57,576 nucleotides of DNA from Chara braunii (Eukaryota; Streptophyta; Charophyceae; Charales; Characeae): positions 116,030 to 173,605 of the forward strand of contig BFEA01000297.1 in NCBI GenBank assembly GCA_003427395.1. Reading direction: 5' to 3'. The notes under the pieces were generated by a model. The model was not told the DNA's origin and made no database searches. It saw only the letters and a program-made list of their open reading frames with translations. This document shows positions 22,029 through 33,279 of this stretch, one piece after another. Numbering within the stretch: the first letter of the stretch is position 1; each line of letters begins with the position of its first letter. Position numbers and translations under genes: made by a program.

Positions 22029-22518
22029 GTTTGGAAGGAAGACAACAGCTCCACGGAGAGAGTGCGAACGAGCTCGCTGTCGTAGAATCGAGGCTGAGGT
22101 GATATATCTTCAGGAAAGTGCGAACTAACTCGGAGTTTTGGGAATGAAGTCGTCTACAATAAGTACCACATGGGTATCGACAAGGGGGAACCGATGTGCA
22201 GTTCTGGGCTGGAGAAAACCGAAGAATGATATTGGTGTTTGAAATGCAAACGAACACAAAACAATTGGGTGGCTGGCAGAGTGAGCTCGGAGGGAAGATG
22301 ATAACTCTTCGGAAAGATTGCGACCCGACTCGCTGCCGTCGAAACGAGTAAGATGTGGTTTATCGACAAGTGCGAAGGGTGTCGATAAGTGCGAACTAGC
22401 TCGCAGTTCTGTAGACAAGACAACAATGGCAACCCGCNCTCGCAGTTCTGTAGACAAGACAACAATGGCAACCCGCAGTACTAGGGGAAAGTGCGAACTA
22501 ACTCGGAATTGTGGAACT
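22029..22518. repeat. Minisatellite with GTGCGAAC/CTCGC units
   Basis: Repeated blocks carry GAGTGAG(C/T)T(C/T)GGA(A/G)GGAAGA and GTGCGAACTAACTCG or close variants at about 22075, 22120, 22378 and 22490. The block TCGCAGTTCTGTAGACAAGA is duplicated across a single N at 22438. The region leads into the second gap and is not coding. Confidence 0.65.
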
Positions 22519-23264
22519 NNNNNNNNNNNNNNNNNNNNNNNNNNNNNNNNNNNNNNNNNNNNNNNNNNNNNNNNNNNNNNNNNNNNNNNNNNNNNNNNNN
22601 NNNNNNNNNNNNNNNNNNNNNNNNNNNNNNNNNNNNNNNNNNNNNNNNNNNNNNNNNNNNNNNNNNNNNNNNNNNNNNNNNNNNNNNNNNNNNNNNNNNN
22701 NNNNNNNNNNNNNNNNNNNNNNNNNNNNNNNNNNNNNNNNNNNNNNNNNNNNNNNNNNNNNNNNNNNNNNNNNNNNNNNNNNNNNNNNNNNNNNNNNNNN
22801 NNNNNNNNNNNNNNNNNNNNNNNNNNNNNNNNNNNNNNNNNNNNNNNNNNNNNNNNNNNNNNNNNNNNNNNNNNNNNNNNNNNNNNNNNNNNNNNNNNNN
22901 NNNNNNNNNNNNNNNNNNNNNNNNNNNNNNNNNNNNNNNNNNNNNNNNNNNNNNNNNNNNNNNNNNNNNNNNNNNNNNNNNNNNNNNNNNNNNNNNNNNN
23001 NNNNNNNNNNNNNNNNNNNNNNNNNNNNNNNNNNNNNNNNNNNNNNNNNNNNNNNNNNNNNNNNNNNNNNNNNNNNNNNNNNNNNNNNNNNNNNNNNNNN
23101 NNNNNNNNNNNNNNNNNNNNNNNNNNNNNNNNNNNNNNNNNNNNNNNNNNNNNNNNNNNNNNNNNNNNNNNNNNNNNNNNNNNNNNNNNNNNNNNNNNNN
23201 NNNNNNNNNNNNNNNNNNNNNNNNNNNNNNNNNNNNNNNNNNNNNNNNNNNNNNNNNNNNNNNN
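22519..23264. other. Assembly gap (746 N)
   Basis: A run of N inside a repeat-rich stretch. Frames spanning it are artefacts. Confidence 1.
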
Positions 23265-24334
23265 AGGGACAGGTGGGCGAAAATCGAGAATGGATTCGGT
23301 GTTCAGTGTAGAAACTAGGTATTGATTCGGGGTTCACCATGCGCAGTGACGACTGCAAGTTGTGAAGGGGATCGAGCAGCTTTATACAAACGTTATCGTG
23401 GCTATGGCAAAAGGTAATCGAGCTGCAGAACGTGGATCGGCTATGGCGGACGGAGGTGGAGGGTGGAGAAAAGACATCAAAATACGTCCACTGGCGAAAC
23501 AACAAAACTGGGAATTGATTCGGGGTTCAACAGAACGCGGCTGCGGCATTATATCCTGCGGGTAGAGACAGGGCATCTGGGAATTTGTTCGGACATCGGA
23601 TACAGGATGGGACAAATGAAGTTATATAATTTTACCTTCGTCGTGCGGCTATGGTGGAGGGATATCGAGCTAGGAAGAGCGAAGAGCGAAGAGTGAGCGG
23701 GCTATGGCGGAAGGTGGGGGGGGCTGAAGACCAAATATCAGAACGTGCGTGGAAGCGATAGCGCGACTTGATCTGTTGAGCGACAACAAAAGGGATAACT
23801 CGAGGGCTGCAATGCCTTTTATACTTTGCTGCAGCAGGCCTCTTATCGCGATCAAGATGGGGCCGAATCGATTCGCATATCGCATCCCTCGGCCCATAAA
23901 ACACCATCAAGGTGGGGCCGAATTGATTCGCATATCGCACCCCTTGGCCCATAAAACGTCGGGGCCTATAAACGGTAAGGGGTACCAGAAATTGTCAGCC
24001 GTCGATCAACAATTTTCAACCGCGCAGATGAACGGAGCCACTGATATGGCAGTGGCCCCAAAATCTCCGTCAACTCCGGCGTGAAATGATGTGACAGTTC
24101 CCGAAAAGAAGGGGCAGGCAATGTCATTTTCGCAGTTCTAATCTGGACCGTCGATCGACATGATCCGACGCACGAGGTCAGGCACAAGAATCTGTAAGGT
24201 GCGGCGATTCGTTGTGCGCCGAGGCGGTTCGTTGCGCGCCGAGGCCAGTCGACGGTTTATTTCCCGCCGAGGCGCGGTGATCCGTTGCGCGCCGAGGTCA
24301 AAAACACTGAAAATCTATAAGTTCCGGTGTCGTT
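23265..24334. other. Repeat-rich central region without gene
   Basis: Blocks such as TTGATTCGGGGTTCA (about 23320, 23517) and GGCTATGGCGGA (about 23441, 23700) recur. Near 23865-23955 a block containing GGGGCCGAATTGATTCGCATATCGCA is repeated twice with small changes (quoted in part). Around 24205-24295 the phrase TGCGCGCCGAGG recurs. No gene is supported. Confidence 0.5.
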
Positions 24335-25120
24335 GTCATTCGGACATTTTGCAAATGTCAACGACGTTGGATATCGATGCGCTTACCCATGCACCATCAC
24401 CATCGATGCGCTTAGCTCATCGCCATCGCCAACGCTCGCCATGCACCATCGCCATCGATGCGCTTAGCTCATCGCCATCGCGACGTAAAGCTATATCCCC
24501 CATCACAGCGTTGGCAATCCCGAAGGTTCTCATCGCAGCGCTGACCATCGCTGCACCATCACAACGCTGCTTCCATAGCTGCGCCATCGTTATCGTTGCC
24601 ATCCCAACACTGCTTCCATCGTTGCGCCATCGTTATCGCTGCCATCGCAACGCTGGTTCCATCGCCGTGCCATCGTTATCGCTGCCATCGCAACGATGTT
24701 TCCATCGCTGCGCCATCTCTCAATTGGTGCGCTATCGCTATCGCTACCATCGCTATCGCTGCCATCGCTATTGTTGTTCCATCGTTGCGCCAGTGATCTC
24801 CACCGGTGCGCCATCGCTATCGCTGTTCCATCGCTGCGCTATCGCTCTCCACCGGTGCGCCATCGCTATCGCTGTTCCATTGCTGCCATTGCTATCGCTA
24901 TCGCTGCATTGTAACGCGTTCCATTGCTGCGCCATCGCTCCACAGCGCTGCACGGTTTCTCTCTCCATCGCCTCACGATCTCCCTTCATCGCTGAGTGAT
25001 CACTCTCCATCTCACTCCATCACCTTGCGATCTCTCTCGACCACCGGGCAACCTCCATCCCTATGCCAGAGGCTCTCCATCACTCCTGCGCGATCCCGCC
25101 ATCGCCATTGTATTGTTGTT
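24335..25120. repeat. CATCGCT-type minisatellite
   Basis: An array of short units close to CCATCGCTGCGCCATCGCTA, with period multiples of 6 to 15 bases and many substitutions. The open frames that cross it translate to Ala/Ile/Ser/Pro-rich repeats and are not evidence for a gene. Confidence 0.85.
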
Positions 25121-25239
25121 TGAGACCGTCGTCAGTGCAGCCGCCCACCACTGCGGAATCGCACGAAACAAGTGACAGGTATGCTTAACGAAGGTTTAAC
25201 TCGATGGAACTGATGTTGTGCAATAAAAAATCTTCGTCA

Positions 25240-25870
25240 TCGCTGTGCCTTCTCTCTCCATCGCTGCGGCATCGCTAACCATTGTTGCACGTCCTCTCTC
25301 CATTTCTCTCCACCGGTGCGCGATCTCTACCGACCTTTCGTCATCTATTTCCATCGTAGCGCTATCTTTCCCAATCTATCTCCTTCGTCATCTATCTCCA
25401 TCGCTGCGCTATCTTTCCCAATCTATGTCCTTCGTCATCTATCTCTATCGCTGTTCTATCTTTCCTAATTTATCTCCATCGTCACCTATCTGCTTCGGTG
25501 CGCCATCTTTCTCCATCGGTGCGCAATCTCTCTCTCTCGCTGCGGCACATCTCCCAATGAGTTCGTGATCTCTTTCCCTTCTTGCGCCATCCACCTTCTT
25601 CCCCAGAATATACAACGCACTTTCATTATAGTTGTCTTTAGACTGAAAGATGACCTGAATTCAGCTGTAATGACCGGACGTTGTATTCGGGGAAAAACTG
25701 TGACTCCATCCATCTCTCTTGGTGCGCCATCTCTCTCAATCGGTGCGTCATCTCTCTCCATGTATTTTCATCGATGCGTCATCTGCCCATCGCTTCGCAA
25801 TCTTTCTCCATCTTAAAAAATAGTACGCAATCTTTCATCGATGCGCCGTCCGCCCAGCGAATAAATTGCG
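25240..25870. repeat. Second CATCGCTGCG/TCTCTCCATC minisatellite
   Basis: Continuation of the same style of repeat after a non-repetitive break at 25121-25239, with units such as ATCTATCTCCATCGCTGCGC. The unit composition differs from the first block, with more TCTATC. Confidence 0.8.
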
Positions 25871-25889
25871 ACGATCTGTAGCTCGTACT

Positions 25890-26580
25890 ACACGCAGAAC
25901 AAGCCGGAAACAACTTGCACTTGTATCCGTAGTTTCGTAATGGAAATGCTCGTTTACAAGTGCGAATTTATTCGCTCTTGAACCAACCAGCCCCTTAATT
26001 TGTTACTGTTTAGTCCATAGGTCAGAATTAACTCGCACTTGTACCCCAGTTTTGTAATGAAAATGCCCGTTTGCAAGTGCAAATTTATTCGTTCTTCAAT
26101 CAACCATCCCCCTAAATTTGTTACTCTTTAGTCCATAAGTCCCAGTTTCATAGTGGAAATGATCGTTTGCAAGTGCGAATTTATTCGCTCTTCAACCAAC
26201 CATCCCCCTAAATTTGTGACTCTTTAGTCCATAAGCCCCAGTTTCATAATGGAAATGCTCGTTTGCAAGTGCGAATTTATTCGCTCTTCAACCAACCATC
26301 CCCCTAAATTTGTTCCTCTTTAGTCGATAATTCGCGTCTCTTCTCGGCCCAAAAGCATGAAGTCCTTTTGTATTTCCGTAATTGAAATGTTCCTTTGAAG
26401 TGCGAATTTATTTGCACTTCAAATTTTTTGTTGTTTAGTGGATAAGACCGAATTGACTCGCACTTGTGTTCGCTCTTATTCCGACCATGAACTTAATTTC
26501 TCACTGTACGGTGAATAAGTCCGAATCAGCTCGCATTTGTACTCTCGCCTGCAAAAGTGCGAGTTTACTCGGACTTATCC
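25890..26580. repeat. Tandem 85-120-bp units each holding a palindrome
   Basis: Four to five units share ATAATGGAAATGCTCGTTTG, a palindrome with arms AAGTGCGAAT and ATTCGC(A/T)CTT at about 25958, 26171, 26267 and 26398, and CCATCCCCCTAAATTTGTT. A variant (GTGCGAGTTTACTCGGAC) lies at 26555-26576. The array sits 230 bp upstream of the transposase-like gene and may be its control region. Confidence 0.8.
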
Positions 26581-26771
26581 AAACCACTTGCACACTGAAC
26601 GAGTGGGAGAGGAGTCGGACTTGAGATACCACTTGAGCTTCACATCAGGGTCCGACAAAACGATATGGATTCAAATGTTGTTCTTCCACTGTTTTGTGAT
26701 AAATATTAGAAATGCGAGTTTGCTCCCTCTTGTTTATTTCCCTGACCTCGTCATACGTTGACATTATTTTC

Positions 26772-26782
26772 TTGTTGTACAG
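26772..26782 (+). other. Predicted splice acceptor before transposase-like gene
   Basis: The pyrimidine-rich run TTTTCTTGTTGTACAG ends at AG 26781-26782, and the ATG follows at 26807. The layout matches a 3' splice site in a 5' leader. The donor was not located. Confidence 0.4.
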
Positions 26783-26806
26783 TTTCCATGTGAATCGTCT
26801 TTTCAA

Positions 26807-29800
26807 ATGGTTGTCCAACCCGTCCACTGTGTAACGCCACCGCCACCGTCACGACAACACGGAGAAGACGATGTTCAAGAACGTCGTTCTTGTGACAGCA
26901 GCCCGGAAGCTCCCTCTTATCGACATTGCGGTTTGAAAAAGGAGTTCTCGATGTTGACCCCGACGAATCATTCCAGCTCGTCTACGACGTCAGCGCGGCG
27001 TCGTTTTGCTCGCTTTACCGACGCTCCCGACTGTCAGCATGTATCTACAGAGTTAATCCCTGGTAGTGAGGGTGTTCGGGATGTCGAGACGTTTCCCAGT
27101 GGATGGATGTTCGTGGAGACAAATTTTTGTGATGAGTCCGAAACGACTAGATCAGATCTAGTGCGGATAGCTGGTAGACTGTCTGAAAGCATTGAAGTTA
27201 CCCAACCCCTAGCATTTGACTACAGTCGGTCGTTGGTGGATACAGACTTCTGCGGTACGCCCGATAGAAACGGATCTGATCGGGAACAGTGCGGTGCATT
27301 TGGTAGAAACGGGTCTGATAGGGAACAGGCAACGACACGCGTGTGAGAAAGTGTCGAGATAGGTAAGAGAATTGCATGTGTAGCCGGAAAAACGGGTGCA
27401 ATGGGAAATTGGCAGACTGGTTTTGAGGACACAAATTTTTACAGTTCATCGGAATCCTCCCTATCCGATTTGCCGAGAACCACTCCCACGGACAGATCAA
27501 ATTTCGTAGGTGCAGCGCATAGGTCCCCGACCAGAACTCAGCCTGGAACTCCCGAAGCAGTCCTTCAGGTTTTGTCTCATCCCCTACCTGGAGAAAGGAG
27601 AAGATATAATCGGAAATTTAGGTCAGTTAGAAGGTCAGAACATTCGAAGAGAGCCAAAAGTCGCTTGAACGAAACTAACATTGCGCTCGTCCCGACGCAC
27701 AAATGTTGTAAGAACAAGTGTCTTCGGGTCTTGACCATTGACGATATCAAACCGGTGCGCGAAGCCTATTACGAAATGTCCCTCGAAAGGAGGATCGAGT
27801 GGTGGATGCAAACCCTCGACAATTTTACTATCCTCGACGGTGGTCTGGAAAGAGTCCAACCAGTGCATTGCAAACGCCGTGTGTGCATCGCCGGTTGGTG
27901 CAAAATAATAGGGATATGTCGAAACACATTTCGTCGTTATAGCAAGTGCAAGTCAGACGGGGTGGTCCATGGACGGCATGGTCGATGGGGATTGTTGAAC
28001 CCGAGACCGGAGTATGTGAGCCTGCTGGCTCGTGTGACGAGGTTCGTGGAAGAACATGGAGATGCTATGCCTAACGAAATCGTTGTGAGGGGGACCTCAC
28101 AGAGACCTAAAGTTAGGCTCCTTGCTTATTTTACGAAGCTCTCTGTATACGAGTCCATCAAGGCGGACTTGGAAGCGGCGGGTCAGACTGTCGCTTCGGA
28201 GCAAGTCTTCTACTCCATATAGAGGAAGTACTTGTGCCGTGCCGACCTTGCCAAGTCCAACTCGTTCACAAAGTGTGGTGAGTGCGTCCGCCTTAGACAG
28301 GCCAGAGATAACGCCTTTCTCCTTTGTGACCGTAGGGATTTTGATGAAAAGCACCGCAAACACCAACTAGATCAGGTCGCTCACCGTGCTGATTACGCTG
28401 ACTGGAAACTTCGTTCCATTTTGAACCCTGCGGAATACCTATGCCTTATAGTGGATGAAATGGATCAGAAAAAGACAACCATTCCTCACATCGGCATGTA
28501 TAATTACTCCAAGGATCATCAACACGACATGATGATGAAAACGAACCTGACCGCGGTCGTAGCCCACGGCAGGAAACCGTCCATTTATGTTTACACGTAT
28601 TTGCCTTTCTATGCGCACGGTTTCGATGGCACCATGGCGTGCGTTATGCGGACTCTATGCGAGTTGCAGGCACTGGGACATAAATGGTCATGCCACCTCC
28701 GAATCCAGGCGGGCAATTGCTGGCGGGAAAACAAAAAACAATATCTTATGTGTTTGGCCTCTCTTCTGGTGAAATTCGGGATTTTCGAAGATGTCGAAGT
28801 GGGGTTCATGCTCGTTGGCCACACGCATACCGACATAGACGTGACTTTTAGTGTTTTCTCGAAAAAACTGAAGGACAACGATGCTTACACCATGAAGCAG
28901 TTGTTCTCGCTTATCGAGTCGTCGCACAAAATACCGCCGAAGTGCATTGAGCTCCATCACATTGCCGATTGGCGCCGGGTAGCGGATCGACACGTCGACA
29001 GAAGCATCCTTGGCATGTCGAAACCTCATCTTTTCAAATTCTTCATGCGTGACGGCAGTCCCGTCATGGTGTACAAGAAGTAGTGTACCGATGCGGAATG
29101 GATGCCGAAAGGCAGACCAGTTCACTGGTTTCCGGTTGTCGATGGGCAGTATGCAGGCCCTACCTCCCCTCCACAGCCATGTATTATTCCCCGTGTCGTT
29201 AAAGAGGATTTTCGTATGGCTTGTGACAGTGTCCAAAAATTTATGGACGTCCTCGAACAGCATAGACACATGTGGCAGACATATAGGAAGGAGGAGGTCG
29301 ACAAGCGGGAGGATGCTTTGTCTTACTGGAAAGTCATCTTCGTCGAGGCGGATGATATGATCCAAAAGCAAAAGAAGAAGGAGACGAAAGAAGGTGAGGA
29401 AGAGGATGTCCTCGGGGTGGACGAGCCCGAGATCTACCCTCACACCTTCTGGCCACAATCAGTCGAAACTGTGGAGGAAGTTCAAGAAGCCGACCCTCCT
29501 TCGCCAGATGCTTCGCTTATATATGTAGGACCGAGTGCGGGCCGTCCAAAAGTGGACTTCGACCCTCGGCGCCATATAAACAAAGCTGATTTTCTGATTG
29601 TTAGGCCGTCTGATGAGGAACTGTCTCAAGGTGTCCCGTTCTGGGTCAGCAGAGCACAGTCTGAGGTTGTGGACAACCGTTCCTCACCTCATTTCGGTTG
29701 TTTATGTATACAGTGGTGAGTGCCTACAGGTCACTCGTCCGATCTTCGCGAAAGGTACTCCGGCGCTTGGACGAAGAGGTGGAAACTTTCCACTTCGGAC

Positions 29801-29884
29801 GAGGAACAATGGCAACGCGCCGAAACCGTGGCTTATTCTTGGAGAAGGCCTTTTCGCAAAGGGACGGATGAGGCAAATTCGTGA
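26807..29884 (+). pseudogene. Transposase-like protein with GHTHxDxD motif (DUF7869-like)
   Basis: A frame of 1026 codons from ATG 26807 to TGA 29882-29884 is broken only by in-frame stops at 27344 (TGA), 28220 (TAG), 29081 (TAG) and 29717 (TGA). After a variable Ser-rich leader of about 280 codons come a cysteine motif (HKCCKNKCL), an MS-x-E-R-x-EWW segment, VCIAGWCKIIGI, then KCGECVRL, LIVDEMDQKK, and the signature VGHTHTDIDVTFSVFSKKL. This order matches the family catalogued as DUF7869, common in mobile elements of corals, oomycetes and algae and presumed to be an RNase H-like transposase; that presumption is not proved here. The three aspartate/asparagine-bearing strands (VDEMDQ, QAGNCWRENK, HTHTDID) are intact. 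A copy starting after 28222 would still be truncated. Tandem palindromes lie upstream. Confidence 0.75.
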
Positions 29885-30045
29885 CAGGCCTTACAATACC
29901 CACATCCGTTTGCGAGAAAGCGCTTGTGGCCTTGGGGGACGGTTGTCTTTCCGGTTCGTCCGACGTGCCCGTTTAGATAAATGGGAACTGATTCGGATTT
30001 GGTAACTACGAACTGAGAACTAATTCCGGTTTCTTGTCCTGCAGG

Positions 30046-30933
30046 ATGCATGACGACGACACAACATCGTGCGACGTTGTATACGAGACAACGTCCTACG
30101 AAACCTCGTCGTACGCGAGCGAGTATTCCTTTTCAATCGAGAATGTGGACATGGATCTTATCATCATGAACAAATGCATTTGGGCACAATAAACGCTCAG
30201 TCTTGACAACGATTATCTGCATATCGAAGCTGGAGTCGGCCTCGACGGTTACATTGCACCCAAAACATGTGTTGTTGATGGACAAACTACAATAGTTCGT
30301 GATAGAGGATCAAATATGTGGTACCTCTACTGGAGTTCAGAAGAAGTTCAACTTTTGGAAGTTTCATCCAGTCAGGAGGAGAAGATGGACATCGAGGATA
30401 TGGTAGATTAATGGGAGTCGTTGCGCTTCGAACAAGAGTGGGGTTGTATGGACGAGCAACATGCTAAACTTTGCGCATGGTACTGCATCGGGAAGCCGCA
30501 GTTGCGTCTTCCTGTGATCATAGACTACCATGGACGAGTTCGTCTGTTCAACCGAGGCACCCCTGTGCTGACTCTTTTCATGGCGGCCAAACTTTGTGGT
30601 AAGCGAATGAGAGCTTTCTTCCTTGTGAGGGAAGACTTTCACGAGCCCTCGTCCGCTCTTGAGCACTTCCCTGAACGATTCGAAATAGATCCTTCGCTCA
30701 CAAAAGAGTTGAATCAAAGGGTTGACTGTTTGGTGCATGCTTAACTTCACTTCCTTTTCGGATTGTGTGAGGACATATTCTTCACGTTGGAACACAAGGA
30801 CAACTGCAATGACTACACTCTACGAAAAGTTTCGCATCACCGTTCGGGTGTCCAAACATTGGAATTCGTAGGGGGTAGGCGGAGACAGATCTACGACTGT
30901 CCTTACTGTGAGGATGGACACCAGTCGCCATAA
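30046..30933 (+). pseudogene. P1 family, copy a (unknown function)
   Basis: One frame of 296 codons (stop included) from ATG 30046 to TAA 30931-30933, interrupted by TAA at 30190, 30409 and 30742 without a shift. It aligns throughout with copy c at 32117: DNDYLHIE / NRDYLHLE, SNMWYLY / SNFWYLY, PVIIDYHGRVRLFNRGT / PVIIDYFGRARVCNRGT, KRMRAFFLVRE / RRMRALFLARE, LNQRVDCLVH / LHLRVDCLVH and a terminal DCPYC. No known domain is recognised; the paired Cys near the end (YDCPYCEDGH) could bind metal with a partner. A TGCAG splice-acceptor-like string abuts the ATG. It lies directly downstream of the transposase-like gene and on the same strand. Confidence 0.65.
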
Positions 30934-31315
30934 CCTGCTATGTGAGACAGCTCCGAGTTAGTTCGCACTTTGTTGTTGTACTCATAGGACAACCTCGTTG
31001 TTCATCGACGCCATCGTTGTTGACATTAGTCTGAGCTAACTCATCATTGTTGTCACTTTTTCCACCCCGTGGTCTTCAATAGGAGTGTGGTCTGACCGTT
31101 GCACAGGAATGACGTTGTTGAGATTAAGAGGTAGTTCCAACACGAATGACGTGTTCGAAATACGGCCACCCTGTCAAGAAGTGCGAACATATTCTCAATT
31201 ATCTGACTCCGAGTAGGATTCTCCGTTGATCCTTTTACTAAGTGGGAGTACAATCGTAGTACTCCGTGCGCGTCATTGCTAACATGCTACCTCGTGTTTC
31301 CTCACGCAATGCAGG

Positions 31316-31850
31316 ATGAACTATTACCAGACTTCAGCCCTCGCAAGCACTTCCAGCTCGTCTCACGGCGACGTATCGCCAGACCGGATTCCCGATCTTG
31401 GTCTCTTCATTTTCGACACGAATATATGAAAGTATGAGCGAGTAAATTGTTCACGCCGATATCTGAACATCGAATCGGATGTTGCGCCGGATGGGCAAGT
31501 TCCCGTGATATTGAGGATGGGCGCCACCGCAGATGACCTTGTGGTCGATAGAGATATGGGTTGGAACTTCTGGCACCTGTACTCCTTGGAAGACGATATA
31601 GATGTAGAGCCCGTCGGCAAGGAAGGAGATCCAGAGCCTGCCACTCCTGAAGAGATGATGGACGCGTGGCGCGTCCACCGCGCAAAGCATAGATGGTCAG
31701 ACCCCGACAGGAGGCACGTAAAGCTTTGTGCCTGGTTCTGCCTGGGGCAACCGGTTGTGCCCGCACCGGTAGACTGCCTGAGGCACGTAAAGCTTTGTGC
31801 CTGGGGCAACCAGTTCTGCGCTCACTTGCGAAGTGCGAATCTACTCTCAC
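31316..31850 (+). pseudogene. P1 family, copy b, truncated
   Basis: ATG 31316 follows an ATGCAG acceptor-like string. The frame carries YLNIESDVAPDGQVP, WNFWHLYSLEDDI and HVKLCAWFCLGQP, all matching the front and middle of copies a and c. A TGA at 31427-31429 replaces the Trp of the aligned NIW in copies a and c. A 69-bp tandem duplication (AGGCACGTAAAGCTTTGTGCC at about 31712 and 31781, quoted in part) then disrupts the centre and the remainder of the gene is missing, replaced by palindrome-bearing sequence (GTGCGAATCTACTCTCACTT) near 31830. It is clearly dead. Confidence 0.65.
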
Positions 31851-32116
31851 TTATTTTCGAATCGTCGGCGGCGGTTGCAGGACTTGCGCTGATTTGCGAA
31901 GTCTGAATCTACTCTCACTTATCGACCCACATGAATGAAGTGTAGAAAATAAGTCGGCATTAGACGGCGGTTAGAAAACTTGCACTCTCTTGCGATGTGC
32001 GAACCAATTACCAATTATCGAACCCTTTCGTGCATATAAATCCCCTGTATTTTTTGCTTATGCACTTGCGAGAATCGCAACTGATGCGCTTCCTTGCGTT
32101 TCTCCGCTGATGCAGA

Positions 32117-33016
32117 ATGGATATCGGGACTTCGTCGCAGAGTAGGAAGTCCTCAGCGCCGGATGTCGATCTAGTCATTTTGTCGAAGAACATTTGGGAA
32201 GACGTTGGACTCTCAGGTTTGAACCGTGACTACCTGCACCTCGAAGATGATGTTGCCCCGGACGGGGAAATCCCTTCGTGGCAAAGTGCGGAAGAAGGAA
32301 AACTTCGGATTTGCCGTGATGTAGGGTCGAACTTTTGGTACCTGTACACTCTGATGAAGGATGTACAGGCATACCCTATCGGGTTGGAGTCACTTCTGAA
32401 GAGGGAACCCGTCGAAAAGGAACCCGTCCAAACTTCTAAGATGGTTGAAGAGTGGCACATTCTATGTGAGAAACTTAAGTGGGCGTCGTTGGACAAGTTG
32501 CATCAAAAACGTTGTGTCTGGTTTTGCCTCGGCCAACTGACGAAGTCAGCGCCGGTGATCATAGACTACTTCGGTCGAGCGAGGGTGTGTAATCGAGGCA
32601 CGACTGTCGTGACGCTCTTCACTGCCATGAAGATGGATGGTCGACGAATGAGAGCTCTTTTTCTCGCAAGGGAGGAATTTCACGGTATCAAGCTCACTTC
32701 TTTTCAAGCGTTTCACACATCCAGCCCTACTAGTTCCCTTGCACGGTTCAAAAACAGGCTCGCCATAGATCAAGCACTCAAAGATGAGCTGCATTTGCGG
32801 GTGGACTGTTTGGTGCACCAATAACTTCAGTACCTCTTCGATAGCTGCGACGAAATAAATTTCACAGTCGAACATAGGGACAACGAATTGCGATTTGTTT
32901 ACCGCCATCTGGATTATTCAGCCTCCGGACCTCAGGAAGTGACTCTGCGCAAAGGGAAGACGAGATATGAGTGCGACTGCCCTTACTGCGATGCTGCACA
33001 TCTACATCTTCACTAG
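32117..33016 (+). pseudogene. P1 family, copy c (best preserved)
   Basis: ATG 32117 directly after a GATGCAG acceptor-like string. The frame is open for 235 codons to TAA 32822-32824 and then for another 63 codons to TAG 33014-33016. The 63-codon tail is conserved in copy a, including a cysteine pair in DCPYC. The main part contains NRDYLHLEDDVAPDGE, NFWYLYTLMKDV, KRCVWFCLGQ, PVIIDYFGRARVCNRGT and RVDCLVH. The family is not recognised. The internal stop is at the same position in copy a, so it is either ancestral, independently acquired, or a true C-terminus followed by a fossil tail. Acts where and on what is unknown. Confidence 0.6.
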
Positions 33017-33279
33017 CGACGTTCTGAATTAGTTGCTTCGTGTTTTCTCTACTGCGAATAGACTTGCACTATGCTTGCAGCCCGTTGAATTCCATGTTCG
33101 CCCCCTTACTTATCTCTCGTTCATCATGCCCCGTCCCCTTCGGTATACACCGTTGCACGACAAACTGTCTATCTAATTACGAGTTCATTCGCACTTTGCC
33201 AACATCAGACGGCCTCAGCTTCGTCGTTTACCCACCTCTCCGTATATGACAAGGGCGATGTTCTCTTTTCTGATGCAGG

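Noticed and set aside
22318-23505. Long open frames across the second gap
   Set aside because: Open only because N has no stop codons; the flanks are minisatellite.
24160-24999. 279-codon plus-strand frame
   Set aside because: It translates a minisatellite into low-complexity peptide and has no other support.
24335-26580. CRISPR-like array
   Set aside because: Units are contiguous and degenerate with no unique spacers, and the context is eukaryotic.
29714-29733. Intron at CAGTG|GTGAGTGCCTACAG in the transposase-like gene
   Set aside because: The possible intron would be only 14 bases; a nonsense change is simpler.
26807-29884. Reassigned genetic code to explain in-frame stops
   Set aside because: TAA, TAG and TGA all occur in frame across genes, and paralogs show sense codons at several of these places.
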